The translations under genes were made by a program, and so were the position numbers. The notes below the pieces were generated by a model that did no database searches, was not told the origin of the DNA, and worked only from the letters and a program-made list of their open reading frames with translations. Below are positions 5,120 through 5,259 of a DNA stretch of 5,259 bases, piece by piece. Positions within the stretch are counted from its first letter, which is position 1; each line of letters starts with the position of its first letter. Source of the stretch: Tannerella sp. (GTDB taxonomy: Bacteria; Bacteroidota; Bacteroidia; Bacteroidales; Tannerellaceae); assembly GCA_031279875.1 (NCBI GenBank), contig JAITHS010000153.1:1-5259 (forward strand). The letters are read 5' to 3'.

Positions 5120-5259
5120 ATGAAAACAATAAATTACATTCCGCGAAATATCTATTTCGAACGCATTCGCCCTTTTATCGGCACACAAATGATAAAAGTC
5201 ATCGTCGGACAAAGGCGCGTGGGCAAAAGCTTTTTGCTCTTTCAGCTGATGGACGAAAT
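5120..5259 (+). CDS. AAA-type ATP-binding protein, probably AAA_14/DUF4143 family (partial)
   Basis: The frame is open from the ATG at 5120 to the window edge and gives 46 full codons. It begins MKTINYIPRNIYFERIRPFI and carries a Walker A motif GQRRVGKS at residues 30-37, followed by FLLFQLMDE. The arrangement xYIPRxIYxERIxPFI, a short strand and then GxRRVGKS is typical of the N-terminus of the AAA_14/DUF4143 ATPases common in Bacteroidota. Full-length members are, from memory, about 370-450 residues. Their role is not established; they are predicted cytoplasmic ATPases with a C-terminal nuclease-like DUF4143 region, which cannot be seen here. The start fits the promoter at 5088-5095. The gene diverges from the E1 gene and has palindromic elements in front of it. 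The P-loop class is secure and the subfamily is inferred. Confidence 0.8.
   Translation, partial: MKTINYIPRNIYFERIRPFIGTQMIKVIVGQRRVGKSFLLFQLMDE

Noticed and set aside
4935..5129. A 64-codon minus-strand frame across the E1-ATPase gap.
   Set aside because: It overlaps the E1 start, both promoters and the inverted repeat in another frame, and its AT-rich translation resembles nothing I know.

Overview
The window looks like chromosomal DNA of a Bacteroidota (Bacteroidales-type) bacterium. Four start regions carry the -7 element TAnnTTTG that is characteristic of this phylum, the start codons lack clear Shine-Dalgarno sequences, and the ArgS and DapA sequences resemble Bacteroidales versions. 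The species cannot be told from the sequence alone.

Layout. Bases 1-75 hold the first 25 codons of dapA (lysine and diaminopimelate synthesis) on the minus strand. An intergenic stretch of about 90 bp with back-to-back promoters separates it from argS (165-1937, plus), the complete arginyl-tRNA synthetase. Converging on argS from the minus strand is a decayed two-gene module. It has an intact small 65-residue gene (2242-2439) followed by a zeta-toxin/COG4185-like P-loop ATPase gene (1962-2230) that has lost its middle and is frameshifted, so it is a pseudogene. A six-unit AT-rich heptamer array (2444-2485) fills almost the whole gap between this module and a large minus-strand gene (2489-4966). 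That gene encodes an 825-residue fused E1 alpha/beta subunit of a thiamine-diphosphate 2-oxoacid dehydrogenase, most like pyruvate dehydrogenase. Its promoter faces that of a plus-strand AAA-type ATPase gene (5120 onward), which runs off the window. The gap between these two contains a long inverted repeat and a separate perfect palindrome, both good candidates for regulatory sites.

How the genes relate. dapA, argS and the E1 gene are metabolic or housekeeping genes, each apparently with its own promoter and with no visible shared pathway. The accessory part is the toxin remnant with its retained putative antitoxin. The E2 and E3 partners of the E1 enzyme are not in the window. I see no RNA genes, CRISPR array, insertion sequence or convincing rho-independent terminator, and no clear undescribed multi-gene system. 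The most interesting points are the orphaned antitoxin-like gene, the heptamer repeats just upstream of two start codons, and the dyad elements between the E1 and ATPase genes.
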